Shown here piece after piece: positions 1-9,864 of a stretch of DNA of 64,000 nucleotides. Numbering within the stretch: position 1 is the first letter of the stretch; every line of letters starts with the position of its first letter. The stretch lies in contig NZ_VZQQ01000007.1 of the NCBI RefSeq assembly GCF_014397785.1, forward strand, positions 186,001-250,000, given 5' to 3'. The translations under genes and the position numbers were made by a program. The notes beneath the pieces are model-generated. The model did no database searches, was not told the DNA's origin, and saw only the letters and a list, made by a program, of their open reading frames with translations. The stretch is from Paraburkholderia podalyriae (lineage in GTDB: Bacteria; Pseudomonadota; Gammaproteobacteria; Burkholderiales; Burkholderiaceae).

Positions 1-1040
1 GAAAGGCACAGCAAAAGCCCGCGAAATACATATGGTTGACGCATATTCGCAAAACGTTCTGCGAGAGAAAGGACGAAAAGGGGAACCACGGCCATGAACA
101 TCCGCCCGGTATAGCCCCAATTTTTTCCCGATACGAGCGCGAATACGGCAAAAGAAAATATTAGAAGTACAGACATCGGATCCAGACGGCGCTTTTTCTC
201 TCCCTTCCGGCTCAGGTACATGCCAGCCAGAAACGCGGCATTCACGAAAAGGAAATCCTTGAGACCGCGCAGCTTTACCAATACGCCGTCCCAGCCTTTT
301 TTACTGTAGGGCATTTGCAGCTTGGCCAGGATGGTATTCGGCAATAGCGTGCCGAAGACACGATACCTCCAGATTGTCATCAGCAGAAAGCAAAGCATGA
401 GCCAGACGCACATTCGAATGGCATGCGGCCTATCCTGCGGGCAAAACACGACCATCCAGCCAAGCGCGAATCCCAGATAGAACACCGCCTCGAAGCGAGT
501 CAGCATCAGAAGAGGCAACAGTGCATAGGCAAGTGTCGATCGCACGCGCCAGGAGAGCACGAACGCAAACAGCAGCAACGCAAAGACCGTCATTTCCATG
601 CCATTGATGATCTCGGCCTGGCAGGCTGGCAGCAGTCCCAGCAAGCACACCACAATGAGGCGATGCGTTGGGCTCGGCAGGTACGCTTCAAGTGCGCGCC
701 ACACGAGCACCAGGGTAGCGCTCATTGCGATGAAGGAGAGCAACTGCGCCGTCATGATCGCATCCAGAAAGCCTGGATGCATCATCCACTGCCCTATCGC
801 CAACATCGCCGTCATGAGCAAAGTTGACGTACCTTCTGCCGGCGCCGAAGCTGATGTCAACGCGAATACCCCGTGTCGCCCGAGTGTATGCGCATAGGCA
901 ATAGTGATGGCGCCGTCGTCCCAGCCATAAGGGCCGACCAACGCTATCGCTGTCAACGAAAGCGCCGCATACGCGACGACGAAGAGGAACCCGGTGGCTC
1001 CAACTCTTCCCTCGGCACTGTGTGTAAGGTTCTCGGACAT
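1..1040 (-). CDS. GT-C-like integral membrane glycosyltransferase (partial, runs off left edge)
   Basis: The reading frame is open from the start at 1040 to the window edge, giving 346 codons without a stop, so the C-terminus is missing. The product is strongly hydrophobic with repeated membrane segments. Near the N-terminus there is GWDD (residues 39-42), then AEGTS (68-72) at the end of the first periplasmic loop. A DD pair followed by an EGTS-type loop is typical of lipid-phosphate-sugar-dependent GT-C transferases of the AftB-like or mannosyltransferase-like kind. A late GYTGRMF segment also fits such proteins. An in-frame ATG at 1076 would add 12 residues, and neither start has a good ribosome binding site. 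The sugar and acceptor cannot be inferred. Confidence 0.7.
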   Translation of the reverse strand, partial: MSENLTHSAEGRVGATGFLFVVAYAALSLTAIALVGPYGWDDGAITIAYAHTLGRHGVFALTSASAPAEGTSTLLMTAMLAIGQWMMHPGFLDAIMTAQLLSFIAMSATLVLVWRALEAYLPSPTHRLIVVCLLGLLPACQAEIINGMEMTVFALLLFAFVLSWRVRSTLAYALLPLLMLTRFEAVFYLGFALGWMVVFCPQDRPHAIRMCVWLMLCFLLMTIWRYRVFGTLLPNTILAKLQMPYSKKGWDGVLVKLRGLKDFLFVNAAFLAGMYLSRKGEKKRRLDPMSVLLIFSFAVFALVSGKNWGYTGRMFMAVVPLFVLSLAERFANMRQPYVFRGLLLCL

Positions 1041-1364
1041 AGCCAGTCGACGTAAGTAGGATGGCTGATAATACATCGGGCAAGCGGCGAGGGAACGTGG
1101 CCCAGACTACATGGACGCCGGTTGGTTCGACTTAATACGGCACGTCGGAAGATGAATGAGTTCCGTTTTGTACAGACCATTGTCCGATTTGCGCGTGACG
1201 AAATGCGAAATGATTTCCGAACGCGGCATGCACGAGTCAGAGAATTGCTCGATGCTTACTCCTTGATCGAAACTGGGATCGAAACCGCATCAGTGAAAAA
1301 GTACGACGTCCTTCGGCCGATCGACGGCATGGGAGACTACCGGTAGGGACCGCCAATCCGCACG
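1041..1364. other. Intergenic stretch, nothing clear
   Basis: About 320 bases lie between the membrane protein gene and the DUF445 gene, both read leftward. A 74-codon rightward frame (1122-1346) exists but has no ribosome binding site and no recognisable family, so it is not called. The stretch presumably carries the promoter of the leftward gene at 1040, but no convincing -35/-10 pair was found. Confidence 0.5.
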
Positions 1365-2645
1365 CTAGCCCGCATGCACCCGCACCATCTCCAGCAACAG
1401 CGAGCTCACATACAGCAACAAGCCGATAAATCCACCGACGATCGTGCCATTGATCCGGATGTACTGCAGATCCTTGCCGATATTCAACTCGACCTGCCGC
1501 GACATCTCGTGCGCGTCCCAGTTCTTCACGGTATCGCTGATATGGCGCGTGAGGAATTGCGCGAAGTCCGGCGCCATCGCGCGCGCCGCTTCCTCGAGGT
1601 GGTCGTTCAGCGATTGCCGCAACGCCGGATCCTGCGCGAGTTCGCGGCCGACCCACGCGCCCATCGCAGCGACCCGCGCATGCAGCGCTGAGTCGGCGCT
1701 TTGCAGATCGCGCTTGAGCCATGCGCGCAGATCGCCCCACATATCCTTCACGTAGCTGCTGAACGCATCGCCCTCGACCAGATAGCGCTTCAGCGCTTCG
1801 CCTTGCTGCAGGAAAACCGGATCGGTCTTCAGCCGCACGATCAGCCTCTGCACCGCCTCGTCGAACTTGTCGCGCAGCTCGTGCGTCGGGTTCTGCGCGA
1901 TCTGTTCGAGCATCCGGTTCGCGGCGCTCGCGATCGCTTCGGCGCCCTTGTCGCCGAGCCACGCTGATGGCAGGAACTTCTCCATCGTCGGATACTCGCC
2001 CTTCACCCAATCGACGATGCGCGCTGCGATGAACTCGCGCGCCGGCGCCTCGCGCAGCACTGTGATCAGCTGATCGATCGCGGTGTCGAGCAGTTCCTGA
2101 TGACGGCCGCCGCGCGTCAGCGTGTCGAGAATCGCGCCGAGCGATTGCGACAGATCGACCTTCGCGAGCACGTCGCGCAACGCGTCCCTGATGAAGCTCT
2201 GGATGCGCGCGTCGTCGGCCACGTCGAGGATGCCGCCGGTGAGCCGCACCACGTAGTCGCCGAGGCGCGCGGTGTTGGCCGGCTCGCTGAGCCACGCGGT
2301 GATGGTCTGCGCCGGATCATGCCGGCGGATCAGACCGATCAGCGACGGCACGTCGAGAAACTTGTCCTGCACGAAGTGCGCGAGGTTATCGGCGATCTTG
2401 TACTTGTTGCGCGGGATGATCGCGGTATGCGACGACACCAGCGGAATCGGCACGCGGCGAAACAGCGCCGCGACCGCGAACCAGTCGGCGAGCGCGCCGA
2501 CCATCGCGGCCTCGGCGACGGCCTTGATGCCGTCGACCCACAGGCCGCGCGGCAGGAACGCGGTGACGACGAAAACGCAGGCGGCCGCAGCCAGCAGCAG
2601 TAAAGGCGTGCGCTTGGCCTTCTTCAGATCGGTGGTCTTGTCCAT
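1365..2645 (-). CDS. DUF445 family membrane protein (YjiN-like)
   Basis: The product has 426 residues, about the length of E. coli YjiN. It opens with a short charged tail, a hydrophobic segment (about residues 12-30), and then the conserved family pattern around ALADWFAVAALFR and the IIPRNKYKIADNL stretch. A long amphipathic helical region follows, and the protein ends in a second hydrophobic segment (INGTIVGGFIGLLLY onward). It is therefore probably inner-membrane anchored at both ends. The ATG at 2645 is preferred over longer in-frame starts because the family begins here and an AGGA lies upstream. The function of DUF445 proteins is not established. The neighbouring nuclease gene diverges from it with a shared 226-bp promoter region. 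Confidence 0.88.
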   Translation of the reverse strand: MDKTTDLKKAKRTPLLLLAAAACVFVVTAFLPRGLWVDGIKAVAEAAMVGALADWFAVAALFRRVPIPLVSSHTAIIPRNKYKIADNLAHFVQDKFLDVPSLIGLIRRHDPAQTITAWLSEPANTARLGDYVVRLTGGILDVADDARIQSFIRDALRDVLAKVDLSQSLGAILDTLTRGGRHQELLDTAIDQLITVLREAPAREFIAARIVDWVKGEYPTMEKFLPSAWLGDKGAEAIASAANRMLEQIAQNPTHELRDKFDEAVQRLIVRLKTDPVFLQQGEALKRYLVEGDAFSSYVKDMWGDLRAWLKRDLQSADSALHARVAAMGAWVGRELAQDPALRQSLNDHLEEAARAMAPDFAQFLTRHISDTVKNWDAHEMSRQVELNIGKDLQYIRINGTIVGGFIGLLLYVSSLLLEMVRVHAG

Positions 2646-2871
2646 CGGCTCGGTTGATCCTGTCGGGCGGCGGCTGCAGGGCGGCGGGTCAGCCGGTTCG
2701 ATTGCAATGATGCGATACGGCCGGCGCGCGCGTCCAGCCTGGATACGCGCGAGCGCAATACGCGCCGGCGCAATACGCGCCGACGCTTCGGCAAGGTAAC
2801 ATTCGCGCTTGGACGCCTCGTCGAACCCGACGCGAGACGACGCAACGCAACGCAATAGCAATGGAGGCACA

Positions 2872-4077
2872 GTGATCAGGTTTCTGCACACCGCGGACTG
2901 GCAGATCGGCACGCAATTCGGTCAGTTCGAAGCGGACGAGGCCGCGCATCTCGCCCAGGCGCGCTTCGACACGGTGCGCCGCATCGCCGAAGCAGCGGCC
3001 GCGCGCAACGTCGACGCGGTGCTCGTCGCAGGCGACGTGTTCGATCTGCAGACGGTGTCGGACACCGTGATCCGGCGTTTGTTCGCCGCGCTGCAAGCGT
3101 TTTCCGGACCGTGGATCATGCTGCCGGGCAATCACGACGCGGCGCTCGTCGAAAGCGTGTGGACTCGCGCGCAGCGGCTCAATTGCGTGCCGCCGAACGT
3201 GCGCTTGGTGCTCGAATCCGGCGTCGTGCTGCTCGACGCATGCCGTTGCGCGCTGCTGTGCGCGCCGCTTACGCAGCGCATCACCTACGACGACACCACC
3301 GCGTTCTTCGATTCCACCGATACCCCCGCCGGCTATCACCGGGTCGGGCTCGCGCATGGCAGCGTCGGCGGCATTCTGCAGGAGGGCATCGATTCGTCGA
3401 ATCCGATCGCGCCGACGCGCGCCGCCTGCGCGCGACTCGACTACCTGGCGCTCGGCGACTGGCACGGCCATCTGCGTGTCGATGAACGCACGTGGTACGC
3501 GGGCACGCACGAGCAGGACCGTTTCCGCGCGAATCAGCCGGGCTTCGTGCTCGACGTCAGCATCGGCGAGCCGGGCGCCGCGCCGCGGGTCGACGCGGTA
3601 CGGGTCGGGCAATATCGTTGGCATCGCTGGGACGAGACGATTTCGGTGCCGACCGACGTCGACGCGTTGAAAACCCGCCTCGCCGAACTCGGCGCGCATG
3701 ACGTGCTGCGCATCGAGGTTCGCGGCACGGCGGCGCTTGCCGATGCCGAAGCGCTGCATGTCGCGCTCGAAGAGGCCCGCGCCCGCGTGCGTGCGTTGCG
3801 TGCCGATCTGGGCAGCCTGCACGTGCTGCCCACCGCCGACGATCTCGCCGAACTCGGCGCGCAAAGCGGCTATCTCGCGAAGGTGGTCGCGCGGCTGCGC
3901 GCCTTGCAGGAAGACGCGCAGGCCGATCCGCAACAGGCGCGACGCGCGGCGGAGGCGTTGCTGCTGCTGGCGCGTTTCGCGCGCGAACAGCGGCAACGCG
4001 ATTCTGATGCCGCACCCGCCGCGCAGGCGCGCGAACGGCAACAACCGGAACTGCCGCAAGAAGGAGCCTGCGCATGA
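2872..4077 (+). CDS. SbcD/YhaO-like metallophosphoesterase, DNA repair nuclease subunit
   Basis: This 401-residue protein carries the calcineurin-like phosphoesterase motifs in order: HTADWQ (6-11), GDVFD (54-58), GNHD (86-89), AHG (161-163) and GDWHGH (195-200). These bind two metal ions, and in SbcD/Mre11 relatives they drive DNA end processing. The first motif reads D-x-Q where SbcD normally has D-x-H, as seen in some YhaO-like relatives. The GTG at 2872 is chosen because GGAGG sits just upstream and the family begins at IRFLHTAD. The gene overlaps the following ATPase gene by four bases (ATGA), so the two are almost certainly co-translated and act as a complex. Confidence 0.9.
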   Translation: MIRFLHTADWQIGTQFGQFEADEAAHLAQARFDTVRRIAEAAAARNVDAVLVAGDVFDLQTVSDTVIRRLFAALQAFSGPWIMLPGNHDAALVESVWTRAQRLNCVPPNVRLVLESGVVLLDACRCALLCAPLTQRITYDDTTAFFDSTDTPAGYHRVGLAHGSVGGILQEGIDSSNPIAPTRAACARLDYLALGDWHGHLRVDERTWYAGTHEQDRFRANQPGFVLDVSIGEPGAAPRVDAVRVGQYRWHRWDETISVPTDVDALKTRLAELGAHDVLRIEVRGTAALADAEALHVALEEARARVRALRADLGSLHVLPTADDLAELGAQSGYLAKVVARLRALQEDAQADPQQARRAAEALLLLARFAREQRQRDSDAAPAAQARERQQPELPQEGACA

Positions 4078-6695
4078 AGCTGCAACGTATCGCGATTCGG
4101 GAATTCAGGCAGTTCGGCGGGCAGCTCGTGATCGACGATCTGCAGCCCGGCCTCAATCTGTTCATCGGCCCGAACGAGGCCGGCAAGAGCACGATCGCCG
4201 AAGCGGTGCGCACGGTGTTCCTCGAACGCTACAAGGCCTCGCATCTGAAGGACCTGTTGCCTTGGGGGCTCGCGAGCGGGCAGCCGTCGGTCGAGGTCGG
4301 CTTCGAGCTCGATGGTGTGGCGTGCCGTCTGTCGAAGCAGTTCGTATCGCGGCAGCGCTGCGAGCTGAGAATCGGCCAGACCGTATATAGCGAGGACGAA
4401 GCCGAAGACAAGCTCGCGGCGCTGCTCGGCTTCTCGCGCGCGGCGCGCGGTCCAATGAAAGCCGAGAACGCCGGCGTGCCGGGTCTGTTGTGGGTGCAGC
4501 AGGGTGGCACGCAGGAGATGCGCGATTCGACCGGGCACGCGGCGCAGTATCTGCGCGACGCGCTTACGCAACTGTCGGGCGGCCGCGAAGCCGGTGGCGA
4601 GGACGCGTTGATCGCGGCCGTGCAGCGCGAGCTGCGGCAACTGCTGACAGCGCGCACGCAGAAGTCGACCGGGCCGCTCGCGGAGGCGGAGCAGAAGCTC
4701 GCCGCGCTGGGCACGAGCCGCGACGAGCTGCAACTGCAACGCCAGCAGTTCGACGACAACATCGCGCGCCTCGCCACCCAACAGCAGGCCTTCGACGACG
4801 CCGAGCGCCGGCGTCCGTGGGAGCTTCACGAGCACAAGGCCGCGCTCGCGCAGCAACGCGCTGCAGAGGTCGAGCAACTCGAACGTGGTCTCGAAGGGCT
4901 CGCGCAGTCGTTGAAGATCGGTGAGGCCGAACTCGCGTTGTCGGTACAGCAGGAGCAGGGCGCGCTCGAACTGGAGGCGGCGATCGCGCGCGAGCGCGAG
5001 CAACTCGACGCGGCGCGCGCCGAGGTCGCGGCCGCGCAGACCGCGCACGCGCAGGCGGAAAGCCGGGTGGCGCAATTCGAGCAGGCAGCGGCCGAGGCGA
5101 ACCGCGCGCTCGAACTCTCGAACGCGGCCGTCACCGCCGCCGATCTACGCAGCCAGGTCGATTTCTACCGGACTGAGAGCCAGCGGCTCGAAGCAACGAT
5201 CGTCGAGGCGGACAAGGCGAGCGCGGCGGTGCTGCAGGCTGCGCGCGACGCGGCGGCGCTCGAACTCGACGACGCGCAGTTCAAGCGTCTCGTCGCGCTC
5301 GACGGCGAATTGACCGTGCTGCGCGCGCGGACCGAAGCGGCGATGACGCGCATCGAGTACCGGTTGAATCGCGAATTGAACGTCGGCGATCAGACGATCA
5401 GCGGCACCGGCGTGCTGCGCGTCGACGAAGAAAAGCGCATCGGCCTCGGCGAGCTCGGCGAATTGCGCGTGATCCCGGGCGTCTCGGATCTGTCCGCGCA
5501 GTTGTCGGAGCTGGCGTCGCTCGAAGCGAAGCACGCGCAACTGCTGCGGTCGCTAGGCGTCGCATCGGTGGGCGATGCGCAGGCGCGTCATGAGCAATGG
5601 AAAGCGCTGGTCGTGCAGCAGAAGAGCCAAGCCAGGATTCTCGAGGTGCACGCGCCGCAAGGCATCGATGCGTTGCGGGCGGCGCTGGCGTCGACGGCGG
5701 CGCGCTTGCAGGCGTCGAGCGAGCGCCTGGCGAGCCTGCCCGATGTCTCCGCGGCGGCGCCGCTCGACGACGCGCGCCGCAACGCCGATATCGCGCGCGA
5801 CGCGTTGGAGGCCGCGCGCAAGGTGCTCGCGCAGGCGGCTGGCGCGCAATCCACCGGCGTCGCGAAGGCCGATTCGCTCGCGGCGCAACTGCAGCGCAAA
5901 GAAGCGCAGTTGAACGATGAAGCGTTTCGGCGCAACCGCGCGCAGTGGCAGACGCACAGCGTCGAGCAGCGCATGAAGGTCGACGCGTTGAAGAACCAGC
6001 GCGGCGAGCGCGAGCGCGAACTCGATGCGGCGCGCCTCGACGATCCCGTGGCTCAGGCGAAGCGCTATCGCGCATCGGCGGAACTCGCGCGCAATGAGCA
6101 GCGCGAGCGTCAGTTGCGGATCGCGGAGCTGCGTAGCCAGCTTCAAACGATGGGGGCATCGGGCCTCGGCGAACGGCTTGCCGCGATAGAAGCGCAGCTC
6201 GAGCAGGCCACGCGCCGCAAGGACGAACTGAGCCTGCGCGCGAGCGCGCTGAGTCTGCTCGACGAAGTGCTGGTGGACGAACGCGACGCGGCGCTCGCGC
6301 AACTGCGCGCACCGTTGACCGAGCGGCTGGGTCACTATCTGAAGCGGATTTTTCCGCAGTCGAGTCTCGCGCTCGGCGACGATCTGATTCCGGCGCTGCT
6401 CGATCGCGACGGCCGCGCGGAACTGCTCGACGCGCTGAGCTTCGGCACGCGCGAACAGCTCGGCATCCTGACGCGGCTCGCGTACGCGGACCTGCTGCAG
6501 GCCTCGGGCCGGCCAACCTTGCTGATGCTCGACGATGCCGCGGTACACAGCGATGCCGCGCGTCGCGACGCGCTCAAACGCGCATTGATCGACGCGGCGA
6601 CGCGGCATCAGATTCTGGTGTTCACGTGTCATCCGGAGTTGTGGGACGACCTGGGCGTCAGGCAGCGGGCGGTGGAAGACCTGAAGGTGGTGTGA
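4074..6695 (+). CDS. SMC-like AAA ATPase, partner of the SbcD-like nuclease (YhaN type)
   Basis: This 873-residue ABC/SMC-type ATPase has a Walker A loop GPNEAGKST (32-40), long glutamate/arginine/alanine-rich coiled coils, a C-terminal signature-like LSFGTREQ (from about 788) and a Walker B LLMLDDA (about 816-822). A glycine-rich, beta-like insert interrupts the coiled coil around residues 430-470. The protein has very few cysteines and no CxxC zinc hook, so it is closer to YhaN-like RecF/SMC ATPases than to true SbcC/Rad50. It starts inside the stop of the nuclease gene. By analogy it should use ATP to hold or open DNA ends for the nuclease. Confidence 0.88.
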   Translation: MKLQRIAIREFRQFGGQLVIDDLQPGLNLFIGPNEAGKSTIAEAVRTVFLERYKASHLKDLLPWGLASGQPSVEVGFELDGVACRLSKQFVSRQRCELRIGQTVYSEDEAEDKLAALLGFSRAARGPMKAENAGVPGLLWVQQGGTQEMRDSTGHAAQYLRDALTQLSGGREAGGEDALIAAVQRELRQLLTARTQKSTGPLAEAEQKLAALGTSRDELQLQRQQFDDNIARLATQQQAFDDAERRRPWELHEHKAALAQQRAAEVEQLERGLEGLAQSLKIGEAELALSVQQEQGALELEAAIAREREQLDAARAEVAAAQTAHAQAESRVAQFEQAAAEANRALELSNAAVTAADLRSQVDFYRTESQRLEATIVEADKASAAVLQAARDAAALELDDAQFKRLVALDGELTVLRARTEAAMTRIEYRLNRELNVGDQTISGTGVLRVDEEKRIGLGELGELRVIPGVSDLSAQLSELASLEAKHAQLLRSLGVASVGDAQARHEQWKALVVQQKSQARILEVHAPQGIDALRAALASTAARLQASSERLASLPDVSAAAPLDDARRNADIARDALEAARKVLAQAAGAQSTGVAKADSLAAQLQRKEAQLNDEAFRRNRAQWQTHSVEQRMKVDALKNQRGERERELDAARLDDPVAQAKRYRASAELARNEQRERQLRIAELRSQLQTMGASGLGERLAAIEAQLEQATRRKDELSLRASALSLLDEVLVDERDAALAQLRAPLTERLGHYLKRIFPQSSLALGDDLIPALLDRDGRAELLDALSFGTREQLGILTRLAYADLLQASGRPTLLMLDDAAVHSDAARRDALKRALIDAATRHQILVFTCHPELWDDLGVRQRAVEDLKVV

Positions 6696-6724
6696 GCGCA
6701 GCGGGCTGCTACGGTACGGCCCGC

Positions 6725-8497
6725 TTACTCGTACCAGCGCGGCGTGTAAACCCACTGCGTGCCGTTATCGCCGCAAGCGAATCTTCGCGTCAGCGACGAC
6801 CCGACGATCACCATCGTGCGCATATCCACGTCGGCCGAGCGAAGCTCGCCGAGCGTCAGTGTGCGCAGCGTGCCGCCGGGCCGGCCGATGTCGCGCCCCA
6901 GCACCACTTGCGTCGATGGCGCGCGATACTCCCGCACGATGTCGAGCGCCTTGTCGAGTTGCCACGGACGCGCGCGCGAAACCGGGTTGTAGAACGCCAT
7001 CACGAGGTCGGCTTGCGCGGCATGGCGCAGGCGGGCTTCGATAATGGTCCACGGCTTCAGGTTGTCCGACAGCGACAGCATGCAGAAGTCGTGGCCGAGC
7101 GGCGCGCCGGCCTGCGCGGCGGTCGCGAGCGCGGCCGACACGCCCGGCACGATCGTTAGTTCGACGGCGGCCCATGCGTCGTTCCGGGAAGCGTCGAGCG
7201 CTTCGAGCACCGCGGCCGCCATCGCGAACACGCCTGGGTCGCCCGAGGACACCATCACGACCGAGCGGCCTTCGCTCGCTAGCTCGAACGCGTGGCGCGC
7301 GCGCTGCATTTCCTCGCGATTGTCGGTGCCGTGCACACGCTGATCGGCGCGCAGCGGGCCGGCCATTTTCACGTAGGTGTCGTAGCCGAGAATGTCGGTC
7401 GCTTCGCTCAACGCGGTGCGCGCGGCCGGCACCATCAGTTCGGCGCGGCCGGGGCCGAGGCCGATCACGCTCAGACGACCGCGGGCACGGCCGATCGTCG
7501 CGGGGTCGATGGCGAGCGGGCAGAGGGCGAGCGCGACGCTCGCGTGCGCTCCGTCGTGCAGCGTCTCGTGGGGGATGCGCAGCGCGGCGCGCAGGAGCGC
7601 CGCCGCGCCCGGTCCGCCATTTTCGGCGCTGGCATCGGCGAAGCGCAGCGGCACCCCGAGAAGCGTTGCCGCTTGCGCGAGCGCCGGGGCGGCCATGCTT
7701 GCCGATGGCGCGAGCAACGCCGCGAGCGAAAGCGCTGCGAAACCGCGAGCGTTCAGTGCCGCGCGCACGCGTGCGACGATCGTGTCGGCGGCAGTGGCGT
7801 TGGCTCGAGCGCACGCATCGTCGATGACCACCGCCGCCACCACACTGCGCGGATGGATCACGAGCTCGTCTTGCCGCCCATCCCACGCGCGCGGCGTCAC
7901 GCGAATCGCGAGACGCGCCGATGCCGAGCGTGGCAGTTGCGCGTCGTCGAGCCACGGCGCGTCGCCTTCGATGCGCGTGCTTTCGCCCGCGAGCAGATCC
8001 GACACGAAGCGCTTGCCCTGGCCGAGGTCGGCGAGCGCATAGCCGTCGGGCGGATTGAGCACGCAGGTGCCGAAGCGCAGTTCGCCGCTGGTCGTGATCG
8101 CGGGCTGCACGGCCAACGCGGCGGCGATGTCGCGTGCCATCAGGTTGACGCCCGCGAGCCCGCCTAGCAGCGGCACGACCGCGCTGCCGTCCTCGGCGAC
8201 CGCGAGCACCGGCGGCTCGGCGCCTTTGTTCGACAGCAGCGGCGCAAGGCAGCGAATCACGATGCCGGCCGCGCACAACGCGACGATCGGCGTGCCGCGC
8301 GCGTACAGCTCGCGCAGATGCGCGCCGAGTTCGGTGTACGAGACATCGGCCTCGACGCGGCCTTGCAATGCATGCACCCGGCAGTGCGCGGCAACGCCCG
8401 CCGCGACGTGCTCGCCACGTTCGACATACAGCGTCTGAATTCGCCGCGCGGTCGCGAGCGCGCCCGCGCCGAGAATCACAATGGCGGGCGGGTTCAT
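6725..8497 (-). CDS. cobJ: CbiG-CobJ fusion: cobalamin ring-modifying protein with precorrin-3B C17-methyltransferase
   Basis: This 590-residue protein has two parts. Residues 1 to about 335 match CbiG, with [12 protein letters not shown] and [10 protein letters not shown] in the N-terminal section and a CobE-like section after about 235. Residues 341-590 are a CobJ/CbiH SAM-dependent tetrapyrrole methylase with VIGLGPG (344-350) and SSGDPGVF (417-424). CobJ methylates C17 and contracts the ring. CbiG in the anaerobic route opens the lactone and releases a two-carbon fragment. The start at 8497 overlaps the cobI stop by four bases (ATGA); an ATG at 8506 is an alternative. It is the last gene of the leftward cobG-H-I-J operon. 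Confidence 0.93.
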   Translation of the reverse strand: MNPPAIVILGAGALATARRIQTLYVERGEHVAAGVAAHCRVHALQGRVEADVSYTELGAHLRELYARGTPIVALCAAGIVIRCLAPLLSNKGAEPPVLAVAEDGSAVVPLLGGLAGVNLMARDIAAALAVQPAITTSGELRFGTCVLNPPDGYALADLGQGKRFVSDLLAGESTRIEGDAPWLDDAQLPRSASARLAIRVTPRAWDGRQDELVIHPRSVVAAVVIDDACARANATAADTIVARVRAALNARGFAALSLAALLAPSASMAAPALAQAATLLGVPLRFADASAENGGPGAAALLRAALRIPHETLHDGAHASVALALCPLAIDPATIGRARGRLSVIGLGPGRAELMVPAARTALSEATDILGYDTYVKMAGPLRADQRVHGTDNREEMQRARHAFELASEGRSVVMVSSGDPGVFAMAAAVLEALDASRNDAWAAVELTIVPGVSAALATAAQAGAPLGHDFCMLSLSDNLKPWTIIEARLRHAAQADLVMAFYNPVSRARPWQLDKALDIVREYRAPSTQVVLGRDIGRPGGTLRTLTLGELRSADVDMRTMVIVGSSLTRRFACGDNGTQWVYTPRWYE

Positions 8498-9237
8498 CCT
8501 TGCCATTTTTGCCCCGGCACGACCAGCAACGAAAAATACGGCGACGCCATCGGATCGACTTCGGTGAGCGGCACGATGCGCTGATTGCGCATCGTCGCGC
8601 GTTCGACGTACAGCGCGCGCTGCGCGAGTCCGAGTTCGTCGAGCACGCGCCGCACCTTGTCGAAATTGCGGCCGAGTTTCATGATGACCGCCGCGTCGGC
8701 ATCGGCGAGACGGCGGCGCAATTCGTCTTCGGGCAGCACGCCCGACAGCACCGACAAGCTCTGGTTGCGATACACGAGCGGCGCCCCGAGCACCGCCGCG
8801 CCGCCGAGCATCGAGCACACGCCGGGCACGACTTCACTGTCGTAGCGCGCCGCGAGCCGGTCGTGCAGATACATGTACGAGCCGTAGAAAAACGGATCGC
8901 CTTCGCAGATCACGGCGACGTCGCGGCCCGCGTCGAGATGGCCCGCGACGATCTCGGCGGCGGTGTCGTAGAAGTCCGCGATGATCGCTTCATACGACAG
9001 CGGCGGTTCGAGCGCTTCGGTCGTGACCGGATACACGAGCGGCAGTTGCTGCTGCGCGTCGTGCAGATGCGCCTCGACGATGCCGAACGCGTTGCCTTTC
9101 TTGCCCTTCGCGACGAAATACGCGACCACCGGCGCGGCCTTTAGCAGACGCAGCGCCTTCAACGTGATCAGTTCAGGGTCCCCGGGACCGACGCCGATGC
9201 CGTATAGCCGGGCGCGACGGGTTAGCTGGCTCGCCAT
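8494..9237 (-). CDS. cobI: Precorrin-2 C20-methyltransferase
   Basis: This 247-residue tetrapyrrole methylase has an N-terminal [16 protein letters not shown]-binding loop, a central CEGDPFFYG motif and the [11 protein letters not shown] segment characteristic of CobI/CbiL. It transfers a methyl group from SAM to C20 of precorrin-2, giving precorrin-3A, the first committed step of the corrin route. The ATG directly abuts the cobH stop codon (no intervening base), and its own stop overlaps the next gene, so translation is tightly coupled along the operon. Confidence 0.96.
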   Translation of the reverse strand: MASQLTRRARLYGIGVGPGDPELITLKALRLLKAAPVVAYFVAKGKKGNAFGIVEAHLHDAQQQLPLVYPVTTEALEPPLSYEAIIADFYDTAAEIVAGHLDAGRDVAVICEGDPFFYGSYMYLHDRLAARYDSEVVPGVCSMLGGAAVLGAPLVYRNQSLSVLSGVLPEDELRRRLADADAAVIMKLGRNFDKVRRVLDELGLAQRALYVERATMRNQRIVPLTEVDPMASPYFSLLVVPGQKWQG

Positions 9238-9864
9238 TTATTCGACCTCCGTCGCGAGCGCATTGACCGCGGCGGCGGCCATCGCGCTGCCGCCGCGCCG
9301 CCCGTGCACGACCACGTACGGCACGCCACGGCTGTCTTGCGCAAGCGCCGCTTTCGATTCGGCCGCGCCGACGAAGCCGACCGGAAAGCCGAGAATCAGC
9401 GCGGGCTTCGGCGCGCCGGCGTCGAGCATGTCGAGCAGATGAAACAGCGCGGTCGGCGCATTGCCGATCACGACGACGCTGCCCGCCAGATGCGGACGCC
9501 ACAATTCGAGCGCTGCGGCCGAGCGCGTGTTGCCGATTTCGCGCGCGAGCGCGGGCACGTCCGGGTGCGCGAGCGTGCAGATCACTTCGTTGTTCGCGGG
9601 CAGTCGCGCGCGCGTGATGCCTTGCGCGACCATGCCCGCGTCGCACAGGATCGGCGCGCCTTGCGCGAGCGCGCGGCGGCCCGCGCTACCGGCGCCGTCG
9701 CGGAACGCGAGGTCGTCGATCACATCGACCATGCCGCACGCGTGGATCACGCGCACCGCGAGTTTTTCGAGGTCGGCGGGGATGCGCGCGAGGTCGGCTT
9801 CCGCGCGAATCGTCGCGAACGATTGGCGATAGATCTGCTGACCGTCGCGAATGTAATCAAGCAT
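9238..9864 (-). CDS. cobH: Precorrin-8X methylmutase
   Basis: The product has 208 residues, a usual length for CobH/CbiC. It moves the methyl group from C11 to C12, converting precorrin-8X to hydrogenobyrinic acid. The motif RVIHACGMVD contains the conserved histidine used as the catalytic acid, and the glycine-rich ILGFPVGFVGAAESK segment near the C-terminus is diagnostic of the family. The gene starts eight bases inside the end of cobG and its stop touches the cobI start. Confidence 0.96.
   Translation of the reverse strand: MLDYIRDGQQIYRQSFATIRAEADLARIPADLEKLAVRVIHACGMVDVIDDLAFRDGAGSAGRRALAQGAPILCDAGMVAQGITRARLPANNEVICTLAHPDVPALAREIGNTRSAAALELWRPHLAGSVVVIGNAPTALFHLLDMLDAGAPKPALILGFPVGFVGAAESKAALAQDSRGVPYVVVHGRRGGSAMAAAAVNALATEVE

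Noticed and set aside
423..1083. Several open frames on both strands at the left edge that could be taken as small genes
   Set aside because: They overlap the leftward glycosyltransferase-like frame, which is open for 346 codons with a coherent membrane-protein sequence; the others have random-looking composition.
1122..1346. A 74-codon rightward frame in the first intergenic region
   Set aside because: No ribosome binding site, no recognisable family and no neighbour support.
7292..8167. Long rightward frame (about 290 codons) antisense to cobJ
   Set aside because: Arginine/alanine-rich shadow frame of a high-GC gene; the minus-strand product is a clear CbiG-CobJ protein.
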